Below, in pieces: positions 9,149-15,517 of a stretch of DNA of 30,891 nt (positions are counted from its first letter, which is position 1; each line of letters begins with the position of its first letter). The notes beneath the pieces were generated by a model. The model did not search any database, was not told the origin of the DNA, and saw nothing but the letters and a program-made list of their open reading frames with translations. This DNA is from a virus: positions 1 through 30,891 of IMG/VR virus record IMGVR_UViG_3300017728_000061; one strand, given 5' to 3'. A program made the position numbers and the translations under genes.

Positions 9149-9394
9149 ATGAGTTTAATTAAAAAAAGAATACAAGACAAAATTGAAATAGTTGGAGAAT
9201 TTAAAACTATACAAATAAGGTATGCAGACCAAATTATAGAAGATGATAAAATTTTATCACAATCTTATCACAGACATAGCATTGAATGTGGGGATGAAAC
9301 CTCAGCTATTGAACACAATGTAAAAGGCATAGCTGATTTATATTGGACTAATGATTTAAAAAAAGCATATAAGGATTCTATTGTAAGAACGTAA
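9149..9394 (+). CDS. Small hypothetical protein, probable paralogue of 9415
   Basis: An 81-aa protein directly after the fibre gene. Its C-terminal half (VKGIADLYW then NDLKKAYKD) matches in pattern the end of the next protein (VKEIADELW then KVAKKDK), so the two look like old duplicates. No membrane segment or catalytic motif is visible. Position between fibre and lysis genes suggests a virion, fibre-chaperone or lysis-timing role, but none can be assigned. Confidence 0.65.
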   Translation: MSLIKKRIQDKIEIVGEFKTIQIRYADQIIEDDKILSQSYHRHSIECGDETSAIEHNVKGIADLYWTNDLKKAYKDSIVRT

Positions 9395-9414
9395 ATGTAA
9401 ATAATTATAAAACT

Positions 9415-9633
9415 ATGGAAATATTAAAAACAGACAAGACTGAAATAATGCAAAACAAAATTAAGATATGGTATTCTACTCACACTATGGATGGAAAGGT
9501 TACTGTAGCTTATTCTGAAGGTCAAGACTTAATAGCTAAAGGAGACGATGAAAAAATAGCTATGTATAAAGTCAAGGAAATTGCAGACGAATTATGGAAC
9601 TCGAAAAAAGTAGCAAAAAAAGACAAAAAGTAA
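9415..9633 (+). CDS. Small hypothetical protein, probable paralogue of 9149
   Basis: A 72-aa protein with a short beta-like N-terminal part (KIKIWYSTHTMDGKVTVAY) and a helical basic tail ending KKVAKKDKK. It shares the VKxIADxxW element with 9149. Function unknown. The start at 9415 follows a 20-bp A/T-rich gap. Confidence 0.6.
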   Translation: MEILKTDKTEIMQNKIKIWYSTHTMDGKVTVAYSEGQDLIAKGDDEKIAMYKVKEIADELWNSKKVAKKDKK

Positions 9634-9664
9634 TATATTTACTTTTCACTTAAAAATTATAAAG

Positions 9665-9901
9665 ATGTCAAAAATTACTAAAGACGAGTTAAAGTCTCTA
9701 AACGAACAAGAAAAAAAGAAAGCTGCAATTAGAAATGATCTGGGCGTTTTAGAAATTCAAAAGCATAGTCTTTTACACATTTCAGCAGAAATACAAATAG
9801 AACAAGACAAGTTAAAAGATTCTCTTGAAAAGTCCTACGGAAAAATAAACGTAGACCTAAAAGACGGTTCTTATACTCTTGTTGAAGAGAAAGAGGAATA
9901 A
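9665..9901 (+). CDS. Small coiled-coil protein
   Basis: A 78-aa protein that is almost wholly helical and charged (KSLNEQEKKKAAIRNDLGVL, then IQIEQDKLKDSLEKSYGKI), with a short strand-like end (NVDLKDGSYTLVEEKEE). Proteins of this type are common in the late region of Bacteroidota phages, without a known role. Its TAA overlaps the ATG of the next membrane-protein gene by one base, tying it to the lysis cassette. Confidence 0.65.
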   Translation: MSKITKDELKSLNEQEKKKAAIRNDLGVLEIQKHSLLHISAEIQIEQDKLKDSLEKSYGKINVDLKDGSYTLVEEKEE

Positions 9902-10056
9902 TGTTTGAATATACAGATTTGAAATTATATTTTTTTAATACCATAGTTTTAGCCCTTACTATGACAGAAATTGAATTGGGTTTAAAAATAATACTTCTAA
10001 TTTGTACTATTGGCTATACAATAAGTAGATGGGTACATAATGAGAAAAATAGATAA
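9901..10056 (+). CDS. Small two-helix membrane protein, holin-like
   Basis: A 51-aa protein starting at the ATG that shares one base with the preceding TAA and overlapping the amidase start by 17 bp. Two hydrophobic stretches are visible: YFFNTIVLALTM near residues 10-21 and LKIILLICTIGYTISRW near 28-44, followed by a polar tail. Size, topology and position immediately before the amidase fit a holin-like or holin-regulating protein. A second, better holin candidate is at 10853, so this may be an antiholin or pinholin. Confidence 0.6.
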   Translation: MFEYTDLKLYFFNTIVLALTMTEIELGLKIILLICTIGYTISRWVHNEKNR

Positions 10057-10468
10057 AATTATAATTCACTGTTCAGCTACTCCACAGTTTAAAGACTTTG
10101 ACGTAGAGGATATACGAGATTGGCACGTCAACGGAAATGGCTGGTCAGACGTAGGGTATCACTATATAATAAAACTAGATGGCGAAATACAAGTAGGTCG
10201 TTTAGAAAAAAAAATAGGAGCTCACGTAAAGGGCGTTAATAGAAGTTCTATAGGTATTTGTTATATTGGAGGAATGGATAGACAAATGAAAGAGTGGCAA
10301 GACACTAGAACTAAAAAACAAAAAGAGTCATTACTAAAAGTTATAAATGATTTGTTAGAAAAATACCCAGGGTCTATAGTTTACGGTCACAAAGATTTTA
10401 CTAATAAAAAGGCTTGTCCTAGTTTTGATGCTAAAAAAGAATATGAATATTTAACTAATAAAAAATGA
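10040..10468 (+). CDS. Endolysin: N-acetylmuramoyl-L-alanine amidase (Amidase_2/T7 lysozyme type)
   Basis: A 142-aa single-domain amidase that cuts the bond between MurNAc and L-alanine in peptidoglycan during lysis. The Amidase_2 signature is clear: IIIHCSAT (H10), GYHYIIKLDG (39-48), GICYIGG (72-78), GHKDF (H117) and ACPSFD (C126). H10, H117 and C126 are the expected zinc ligands by analogy with T7 lysozyme H17, H122 and C130. There is no signal peptide, so release depends on a holin. It overlaps the membrane gene before it by 17 bp and the gene after it by 4 bp (ATGA). Confidence 0.92.
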   Translation: MRKIDKIIIHCSATPQFKDFDVEDIRDWHVNGNGWSDVGYHYIIKLDGEIQVGRLEKKIGAHVKGVNRSSIGICYIGGMDRQMKEWQDTRTKKQKESLLKVINDLLEKYPGSIVYGHKDFTNKKACPSFDAKKEYEYLTNKK

Positions 10469-10749
10469 AAGAGGTAGGAGTAGACTTAGACGGAGACGGT
10501 AAACCAGATCTAAATATAGATTTTAAAACTATATTATTATGCTTAGGAGGTTTAATAAGTATAACTATGACTTATTCTACTTTAACTAAACAAATAGAAC
10601 TCAATCGTCAAGAAATAGAAGTAGCTAAACAGCTCCCTCCTTTACAATCTTTAGAAGTTATAGAGCAAAGAATAGAATTTTTAGAGGGTCAAATAGAGGC
10701 TAAGGATAAACGACTAGACAAAATAGAAGACAAAATATATAAAAGATAA
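10465..10749 (+). CDS. Single-pass membrane protein with coiled coil (spanin-like candidate)
   Basis: A 94-aa protein with an N-terminal Asp-rich loop (DLDGDGKPDL, residues 7-16, calcium-loop-like), one membrane segment (TILLCLGGLISITMTYSTL, about 22-40) and a charged coiled coil to the end (IEFLEGQIEAKDKRLDKIED). One transmembrane helix plus a long coiled coil next to endolysin and holin genes recalls an i-spanin, but the N-terminal Ca-loop and the lack of a visible o-spanin lipoprotein leave this open. It overlaps the amidase stop as ATGA. Confidence 0.65.
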   Translation: MKEVGVDLDGDGKPDLNIDFKTILLCLGGLISITMTYSTLTKQIELNRQEIEVAKQLPPLQSLEVIEQRIEFLEGQIEAKDKRLDKIEDKIYKR

Positions 10750-10752
10750 AAT

Positions 10753-10869
10753 ATGGAAACTATAAAACACTTACTTGGACTTTGTGGAGAGGGTCACATT
10801 AACTTAGTAGCTATTGCTTTGACTGTAGTACTTATAATCTCTTACTTAAATAATGAAAAAAAAGTTTAA
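10753..10869 (+). CDS. 38-aa single-TM membrane peptide in the lysis cassette
   Basis: A short gene between the spanin-like gene and the holin, overlapping the latter by 17 bp. The peptide has a conserved-looking start (IKHLLGLCGEGHINL) and a hydrophobic helix (VAIALTVVLIISYL). I recall peptides with the LCGEGHIN motif in lysis regions of other Bacteroidota phages, without known function. Possible roles are holin modulator or antiholin. Confidence 0.55.
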   Translation: METIKHLLGLCGEGHINLVAIALTVVLIISYLNNEKKV

Positions 10870-11269
10870 AGACACTAAAGTAGGTAAGTTCTTAATAGGA
10901 AAAAACGGCCTATTTAAAAACCTAGGAGACGTAATTCCAAACCAAGGATTATTAGGCGTTATAAAGAACTTAATTAGTAAAGACGATACTCTACCTCCAC
11001 AAGACAAAGAGACTGCCTTAAAGCTCTTAGAAATGGACTCTATAGAAATGCAAGAAGTAACTAAAAGGTGGGAAGCTGACTTAACTAGCGATTCTTTTTT
11101 AAGCAAAAACGTTAGACCAATGACTTTAATATTTTTTTCAATAGCTTACGTTGTAGGCTGGTTTTTAGGATATTCTTTAGATTCAATTACTGGAGTGCTT
11201 ACAGTTATAATTGGAGCTTATTTTGGTTCAAGATGTTTAGAAAAGTATAAAAAAATTTCTAATAAATAG
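10853..11269 (+). CDS. Holin, GTA/3TM type
   Basis: A 138-aa protein resembling the 'holin of 3 TMs' family (PF11351). A soluble N-terminal part includes MQEVTKRWEADLTSDSFLSK (about residues 65-84), followed by VRPMTLIFFSIAYVVGWFLG and GVLTVIIGAYFGSRC as membrane segments. It would permeabilise the inner membrane so that the amidase reaches the wall. It is the last gene of the lysis cassette, before the AT-rich region at 11270. Confidence 0.8.
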   Translation: MKKKFKDTKVGKFLIGKNGLFKNLGDVIPNQGLLGVIKNLISKDDTLPPQDKETALKLLEMDSIEMQEVTKRWEADLTSDSFLSKNVRPMTLIFFSIAYVVGWFLGYSLDSITGVLTVIIGAYFGSRCLEKYKKISNK

Positions 11270-11352
11270 TTATTATATTAGTATAAGTCTTATATTAATA
11301 TAAGTTTATATATATATATGTTTAATTAATATAATATTAATATAATATAATG
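11270..11352 (+). other. Extremely A+T-rich palindromic region (possible origin, unwinding element or operator)
   Basis: Nearly every base here is A or T; I count about half a dozen G/C. It contains a perfect 16-bp palindrome CTTATATTAATATAAG (11289-11304), a run of alternating TA (about 11307-11319) and tandem ATTAATATAAT-type repeats (about 11323-11350). It separates the lysis cassette from the early genes. Easy melting and dyad symmetry fit a replication origin or a regulator site; the beginning (GTTATTATATTAGTATAAG) also resembles a loose copy of the late element. Confidence 0.5.
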
Positions 11353-11362
11353 CAAGTTAATT

Positions 11363-11767
11363 TTGAAAAAAAAATTATCCAGGAGCAAAATTGTAAAAAA
11401 ACTAGACGCTCAGTTTAGTAGATATATACGTTTAAAATACGCAGATCATAATGGGTTTGTAAAATGCTATACTTGCAATCGTATAAAACATTACAAAGAC
11501 TCAATGCAGTGCGGCCACTTCCTTTCACGCAGATTTTATTCCACTCGTTGGAATGAGGATAATTGTAGACCTCAATGCTATGGATGTAATGTACACTCTC
11601 AAGGTAGGCAGTATGAATATGCTTTAAATTTAAATAAAGAGTATGGCTATAATATTGCTGAAGAGTTACTACAAATTAGTAGAGAAACTGTAAAAATTTC
11701 TACGCCAGAACTTCAAGAAAAAATAGAGTATTATAAAGTTTTAAACAATCAGTTTAACATAGATTAA
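11363..11767 (+). CDS. ninG: NinG/Rap-like zinc-binding nuclease
   Basis: A 134-aa protein, shorter than lambda NinG (about 200 aa) but with its hallmark region: CYTC (35-38), QCGHFLSRR (49-57), NCRPQC (67-72) and CYGCN (72-76), the Cys/His pattern of an HNH/beta-beta-alpha zinc fold. In lambda, NinG (Rap) is a structure-specific nuclease acting on recombination intermediates; the same role is inferred here. The start is TTG 11363; an ATG at 11350 is out of frame and gives only 22 codons. It sits alone before a terminator, at the start of the early region. Confidence 0.8.
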   Translation: MKKKLSRSKIVKKLDAQFSRYIRLKYADHNGFVKCYTCNRIKHYKDSMQCGHFLSRRFYSTRWNEDNCRPQCYGCNVHSQGRQYEYALNLNKEYGYNIAEELLQISRETVKISTPELQEKIEYYKVLNNQFNID

Positions 11768-11802
11768 TTTGTTTATATTAGCTATCTAATTTTCTCTGTG
11801 TT

Positions 11803-11840
11803 AGGGAGTGTAGAATATCTTTATTTTATGCTCCCTTTTT
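11803..11840 (+). terminator. Intrinsic terminator after ninG
   Basis: AGGGAG (11803-11808) pairs with CTCCCT (11831-11836) around a 22-nt loop, followed by a T run to 11840. The large loop makes it weaker than the other terminators. Its T run overlaps the -33 box of the next promoter. Confidence 0.6.
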
Positions 11841-11867
11841 GTTTATATAATAATTTTATTATATTTG
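11838..11867 (+). promoter_or_regulatory. Bacteroidota-type host promoter for the early operon
   Basis: TTTG (11838-11841), an 18-bp spacer, then TATATTTG (11860-11867) match the Bacteroidota consensus TTTG-N(17-23)-TAnnTTTG. The expected start point is at or next to ATG 11872, four bases after the -7 box, so the mRNA would be leaderless or nearly so. The host RNA polymerase could start early transcription here. Confidence 0.75.
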
Positions 11868-11871
11868 TCTT

Positions 11872-12003
11872 ATGACACAAATAGAGAAAACTTACCTTCA
11901 CGCAAGGATAACTGCTCTTGAAAAAAAAGTACAAGAGTTAGAAAATCACAACGAGTTATTAACAATGCAAAAAGAAAGAGCAGAGAGTCTGCTTATTAAT
12001 TAA
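11872..12003 (+). CDS. 43-aa coiled-coil peptide, first early gene
   Basis: A short gene four bases after the best host-type promoter of the genome. The peptide is a single predicted coiled coil (LHARITALEKKVQELENHNE). No function can be assigned. As first gene of the early operon it could act on the host takeover or simply lead into 12015. Confidence 0.6.
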   Translation: MTQIEKTYLHARITALEKKVQELENHNELLTMQKERAESLLIN

Positions 12004-12014
12004 ACACACAAAGA

Positions 12015-12401
12015 ATGACAGGAAAAATTACATTTATTAATCGAGAGACTGATTATTTAGAGCTACAATGCTATTCAGTAACTTTCGCAAACGGCCAAAC
12101 ATTTAAGTTTTACCAGCCTAAAGTATGGAACGACCAAACTAGAACTGAGTTTGAGAAAAAAGTAGGAGACGAAATAGAATTTGAAATCAAAAATCCTAAG
12201 CATAATACTGCTAAATTAATTCGTAAACCTAAAGCAGAAACTTTTCAAAAACCAGTTTCTCAACAAACCTCAATAGAGTTTCAATCTTGTTTAAGATCTG
12301 CAGCCCTATTATATTCTAATACACCAAACGTGAAAAGTAGCACAGTATTAGAGACTACTGAATTATTTTATAACAAACTAAAACACATAACTAATGTCTA
12401 A
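12015..12401 (+). CDS. Hypothetical early protein, possibly OB-fold-like
   Basis: A 128-aa protein with a strand-rich first half (KITFINRETDYLELQCYSVT, TFKFYQPKVW, DEIEFEIKNPKHNTAKLIRK), a pattern compatible with a small OB-fold, and a helical second half (FQSCLRSAALLYSN, VLETTELFYNKLKHITN). It overlaps by 8 bp the next gene, which ends in an SSB-like tip, so the pair may work together on single-stranded DNA. The OB-fold idea is inference from strand pattern; no family is recognised with confidence. Confidence 0.6.
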   Translation: MTGKITFINRETDYLELQCYSVTFANGQTFKFYQPKVWNDQTRTEFEKKVGDEIEFEIKNPKHNTAKLIRKPKAETFQKPVSQQTSIEFQSCLRSAALLYSNTPNVKSSTVLETTELFYNKLKHITNV

Positions 12402-12672
12402 TTTTGAAACTGAATATTGGAATTGCGTAGCACCTTACAAATCTAAATATGAATTTATAAAGATTCATTTTTTAATTGATATTGATGAGACGATTAAAAT
12501 GCTTAACAAAGCAAAAGCTGAAGGGAATGAGAAAATAGTTTTAGATGTAATGTCTAAAAAAGCTGACCCTAATAAGTTTTTTGCTAAAAGAAGTATTCCT
12601 ATGAAAAGTCAAACTGAAGCTGCGAAAGCTCACTTACCTAGAGCAGAGGCTAAAGAAGACCTACCATTTTAA
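12394..12672 (+). CDS. Small protein ending in an SSB-like acidic tip (EDLPF)
   Basis: A 92-aa protein with a helical body (FIKIHFLIDIDETIKMLNKA) and a flexible basic/Ala-rich end leading to the exact C-terminus KEDLPF. Bacterial SSB proteins, especially in Bacteroidota, end in a D-D-(I/L)-P-F tip that docks repair and replication enzymes. Here the tip is on a protein with no visible OB-fold; the fold might be supplied by its overlapping partner 12015. It could recruit host SSB partners to phage DNA or compete with host SSB. A strong terminator follows. Confidence 0.6.
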   Translation: MSNFETEYWNCVAPYKSKYEFIKIHFLIDIDETIKMLNKAKAEGNEKIVLDVMSKKADPNKFFAKRSIPMKSQTEAAKAHLPRAEAKEDLPF

Positions 12673-12677
12673 TAAAG

Positions 12678-12704
12678 GGGAGTTAATAGCTCCCTTTTTT
12701 TTTT
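12678..12704 (+). terminator. Intrinsic terminator
   Basis: Stem GGGAGTT/AGCTCCC with an AAT loop, followed by ten T residues (12695-12704). It splits the first early operon from the helicase operon. Confidence 0.9.
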
Positions 12705-12717
12705 AACAAATAATACC

Positions 12718-12725
12718 TACATTTA
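12718..12725 (+). promoter_or_regulatory. Possible -7 box (TACATTTA) for the helicase operon
   Basis: TACATTTA resembles TAnnTTTG and lies exactly four bases before ATG 12730, the same spacing as the promoter at 11860 has to ATG 11872. No clear TTTG is present at the -33 position (the sequence there is TTTT), so this is weaker. Confidence 0.35.
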
Positions 12726-12729
12726 AACA

Positions 12730-13629
12730 ATGCTAATAAACTATGAGAAAGTTACTGAGCACTTACAAAATATTAGAACTGGAAAAATAAAAGAAGGTCT
12801 AACTTTAGGCATACCAGAGATTGACGATTTTTTAAGGTTCAAACCACAAAATTTTAATGTTATACTAGGACACTCCAATACAGGTAAAACAACTATTGTT
12901 CTTTATTTAATGTTAGCTTATTCAATTAAACATAAAATCAAATGGCTAGTCTTTAGTTCAGAAAACGAAGCCTACTCAATTATAAGAAAGCTAGTAGAAT
13001 ATTTAGAAGAGAAAACAATACAAGATATAAGCGAGGAGCAATTCCAAAAACACAGTAAGTTTATATTTGAACACTTTAAAATTATAGATAGTAACAAATT
13101 ATATTCCTATAGAGAATTGTTAGAGTTATGTAAAGCAATTAAAGATGCTTGGAACTACGATGGATTGTTAATTGACCCTTACAACTCTTTAATAAAAGAC
13201 CCTAAACTAATAAAGTCTGTAGGTGGTCACGAGTACGACTACCAAGCTACAACTGAGTTAAGAATATTTGCAAAAAAACAAGGGGTTACTATTTGGCTAA
13301 ACACTCACGCAAATACTACAGCTTTACGATTTACTCACAGATTGGGTCACGATTACGCAGGACACCCTATGCCTCCAAATGCTGCAGACGTTGAAGGTGG
13401 CGGAAAATTCGTCAACCGTGCAGATGATTTTTTAGTGGTTCATAGATATATCCAACACCCTACAGAATTTATGTATTCTTTGCTTCACGTTAGAAAAATA
13501 AAAGAAGTAGAAAGTGGAGGAAGACCTACTAGTATTGATGAGCCTATAAGACTAAGAGCTTTAATAAATAACGTTGGTTTTAGTATAAATGGTCAAAGCA
13601 TCCTAAAAAAAATAATACAACCTTTTTAA
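12730..13629 (+). CDS. DnaB/RecA-like replicative helicase (ATPase domain only)
   Basis: A 299-aa RecA-fold ATPase. Walker A is GHSNTGKTT (residues 47-55), followed by a strand with a likely catalytic Glu (FSSENE, E78), Walker B LLIDPYN (146-152), a sensor-like TIWLNTHANT and a basic GGGKFVNRADDFLVVHR segment that may carry the arginine finger. This is the layout of DnaB C-terminal helicases without the DnaG-binding N-terminal domain. It should unwind phage DNA at the fork. No primase, loader or polymerase gene is visible, so host enzymes are probably recruited. An alternative is a RepA-like or KaiC-type ATPase. Confidence 0.8.
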   Translation: MLINYEKVTEHLQNIRTGKIKEGLTLGIPEIDDFLRFKPQNFNVILGHSNTGKTTIVLYLMLAYSIKHKIKWLVFSSENEAYSIIRKLVEYLEEKTIQDISEEQFQKHSKFIFEHFKIIDSNKLYSYRELLELCKAIKDAWNYDGLLIDPYNSLIKDPKLIKSVGGHEYDYQATTELRIFAKKQGVTIWLNTHANTTALRFTHRLGHDYAGHPMPPNAADVEGGGKFVNRADDFLVVHRYIQHPTEFMYSLLHVRKIKEVESGGRPTSIDEPIRLRALINNVGFSINGQSILKKIIQPF

Positions 13630-13654
13630 ATTTTTTACTATCTTACTATAGTAA

Positions 13655-14233
13655 ATGGAGGAGTCTATACTAGAGTTGGTAAAAAACGAAAGAGTTTGGC
13701 ATAACTACTTAAAATCGTGGGGGTGCAATATTGACACAGCTAAAGACTTAATCCAAGAAATGTATATACAAATAGATACTTATTTAAAAAAACATAAAAA
13801 TTCTATAATGTATAACGAAAAGGAGGTAAACTTTTATTTTGTCTACCTCACTTTATATAGTATGTTTAAAGATTTAAAAAGAGTTGAAAAAAGAGTTAAG
13901 ATAGTGACGTTAGAAAGTTTAGAACATTTTGCAGCAGAAGACCAATATAGTGAGAGGGACGATTACAATAACCATAAAGCTATACAAGAGTGGTTTTTAC
14001 ACGAGGACTATATAGAAATGACAAATTTAAACAACCCAAAACTAAAAGAGTATGACAAAACTAAAATGTTTAATTTCTACCAACGCAAAGTTTTTGAGGA
14101 AGTTTTTTTAAACAACAAAAGTATAAGTCAACTTAGTAGAGACACTAATATTTCTTATTACTCTTTATATAATACTGTCAAAAATATAAGACAACAAATA
14201 AAACAATTATATGAAACTAAGAATTGGGGATAA
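13655..14233 (+). CDS. Sigma-70-like RNA polymerase factor (phage-encoded)
   Basis: A 192-aa protein built like a minimal two-domain sigma factor. Residues about 14-75 resemble region 2 (CNIDTAKDLIQEMYIQI, similar to the D-x-x-Q-E-x-(F/Y) helix, then a hydrophobic/aromatic helix at 59-75). Residues about 143-186 resemble region 4, with a helix-turn-helix (KSISQLSRDTNISYYSLYNT, about 155-174) and a basic end. Between them is an acidic linker (EDQYSERDD). Similar sigma-like proteins occur in other Bacteroidota phages. It lies in the early region and is the best candidate to direct RNA polymerase to the repeated late element. A non-sigma HTH regulator is the alternative. Confidence 0.7.
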   Translation: MEESILELVKNERVWHNYLKSWGCNIDTAKDLIQEMYIQIDTYLKKHKNSIMYNEKEVNFYFVYLTLYSMFKDLKRVEKRVKIVTLESLEHFAAEDQYSERDDYNNHKAIQEWFLHEDYIEMTNLNNPKLKEYDKTKMFNFYQRKVFEEVFLNNKSISQLSRDTNISYYSLYNTVKNIRQQIKQLYETKNWG

Positions 14234-14372
14234 ACTAGAGTTCGTTTTTAAATGGACTGGTATTAAATGGCTAGTAAATAAAGTAGTAGTAGATTGGTTA
14301 GGTTACGAAAGCTGTGGCTGTGAAAAAAGACGTGATGCCTTAAACAATTTTAAAATAAATAGAAATGAATAG
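14211..14372 (+). CDS. Small CGC-motif protein
   Basis: A 53-aa basic protein overlapping the sigma-like gene by 23 bp and the next gene by 8 bp. It has an amphipathic start (LRIGDKLEFVFKWTGIKWLV) and then ESCGCEKRRDALNNF. Small phage proteins with a CGxC-x-(K/R)RR-x-x-LN end are widespread; their role is unknown. The two cysteines could bind a metal as a dimer. Confidence 0.6.
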   Translation: MKLRIGDKLEFVFKWTGIKWLVNKVVVDWLGYESCGCEKRRDALNNFKINRNE

Positions 14373-14583
14373 AGAAGAGTTTTTTAAATGGAAAGACTTT
14401 AGAGAGTCAAAAAAACAACACTTAAATAATGACGAGTTCCAATTAATTTGTGAGCTACACTCTAAGCTATTTTTACATACTTATTACAAACCTTGTACTT
14501 GTTCACCTAAAACTATTGTACAATGGATTAAGGATTTAAATATAAAATTTAATGAGTCTAAGAAATATCGAGTAAGAAAATGA
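14365..14583 (+). CDS. Hypothetical early protein
   Basis: A 72-aa helical protein with a Cys pair (KPCTCSP, about residues 43-49) and a basic tail (ESKKYRVRK). It overlaps both neighbours by a few bases. The spacing of helices around KTIVQWIKDLN could suit a small DNA-binding protein, but I cannot name a family. Confidence 0.55.
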   Translation: MNREEFFKWKDFRESKKQHLNNDEFQLICELHSKLFLHTYYKPCTCSPKTIVQWIKDLNIKFNESKKYRVRK

Positions 14584-15005
14584 AACTCGAAGACATCCAA
14601 AAGTATGAGAAAGCTGTAGTATTTTTATTAAACCTGGACGATTGGGAACTAGAATGGACTGGTGAAGGTTACGAGCATTTTGACGCAGTAGGTAAAACTC
14701 CAAAAGGTTTTAAGTGTGTTATAGAAATGAAGTTTAGAAATAAATATTATCCAGAAAAGTTATTAGAAAAATACAAATACGACAAGCTAATGAAAATGGA
14801 TAAAGAAATAGTTAAGCTATATTTTGTAGCAGACGAGAAAGGAAATTACTTGTATTGGTTAAATGATATTGAGATGCCTCCAATAGAAAAAAGGTATTGT
14901 CCCTCCACTTCATTATGGAATAAAAAGAAGGAATTAAAAGAAGTTTACTTATTAAAAGAAAGTTTAGCCTCAAGAATAAACTGGAACGATTTGGATACTA
15001 AGTAG
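14580..15005 (+). CDS. PD-(D/E)XK-type nuclease-like protein
   Basis: A 141-aa protein with a compact core fitting the PD-(D/E)XK fold: an N-terminal helix, then HFDAVGKTPKGF (D35) leading to a strand CVIEMKFR with E49 and K51, followed by helices and strands (IVKLYFVAD). D35-E49-K51 would be the metal-binding triad. Many phages carry a small protein of this type in the replication region, acting as a structure-specific nuclease or as a relative of VRR or Holliday-junction nucleases. Activity is inferred from the triad only. It overlaps the previous gene by 4 bp. Confidence 0.6.
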   Translation: MKLEDIQKYEKAVVFLLNLDDWELEWTGEGYEHFDAVGKTPKGFKCVIEMKFRNKYYPEKLLEKYKYDKLMKMDKEIVKLYFVADEKGNYLYWLNDIEMPPIEKRYCPSTSLWNKKKELKEVYLLKESLASRINWNDLDTK

Positions 15006-15044
15006 ATTTTTTTTAAATTTAACGCACAGAAAAAATTAGTTACC

Positions 15045-15347
15045 TTGACAAAAGCTGAAAATCTTAAAGACATTGAGTTCTATAATCACTCTGAACTTTG
15101 TATTTCCTTATTGCAAAAATGGAAAGACCAATCTAAAAATCCAGATCTCAAAGAGTTTACTTTAGCTTTTTTAGGTATTTTGTTTTACGTTAATACTTTA
15201 CAACAAGATAGATATATACATAATAAAATAGTAGAAGAGTATAGAGAGGACAAGATACGAGCAATAGAAAGAGCACGAAAAGCTGACAAAAAAGTAGAGG
15301 AGCTAGAAAAGAAAATAGAGAGTTTAAAAAAAATTGCTAACCTATGA
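15045..15347 (+). CDS. Hypothetical protein with C-terminal coiled coil
   Basis: A 100-aa helical protein; the last third is a coiled coil (ARKADKKVEELEKKIESLKK). The start is TTG 15045, because no in-frame ATG precedes the conserved-looking first helix. Its TGA overlaps the next ATG. No function assigned. Confidence 0.55.
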   Translation: MTKAENLKDIEFYNHSELCISLLQKWKDQSKNPDLKEFTLAFLGILFYVNTLQQDRYIHNKIVEEYREDKIRAIERARKADKKVEELEKKIESLKKIANL

Positions 15348-15517
15348 CCTATAAAGATAGCTTACTAGAAATGTATAGAGCAGAAATTGATTGTTTGAGA
15401 AGTGCATATTTAAAAGAAAAAAAAGAATCGAATAAACTTAACGATATTATAAACGACAAAGAAATAATTATAAAACTTCTAAAAAATAAAAACAAAGCCT
15501 ATGACAAATTCAATTAA
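15344..15517 (+). CDS. 57-aa helical peptide
   Basis: Starts in an ATGA overlap with 15045 and overlaps the RecE-like gene by 17 bp. The peptide is highly charged and helical (YKDSLLEMYRAEIDCLRSAY, then a Lys-rich stretch). The double overlap supports translation. No function assigned. Confidence 0.5.
   Translation: MTYKDSLLEMYRAEIDCLRSAYLKEKKESNKLNDIINDKEIIIKLLKNKNKAYDKFN

Noticed and set aside
11350-11418. ATG 11350 as the start of the NinG-like gene
   Set aside because: It is in another frame and stops after 22 codons; TTG 11363 is the in-frame start.
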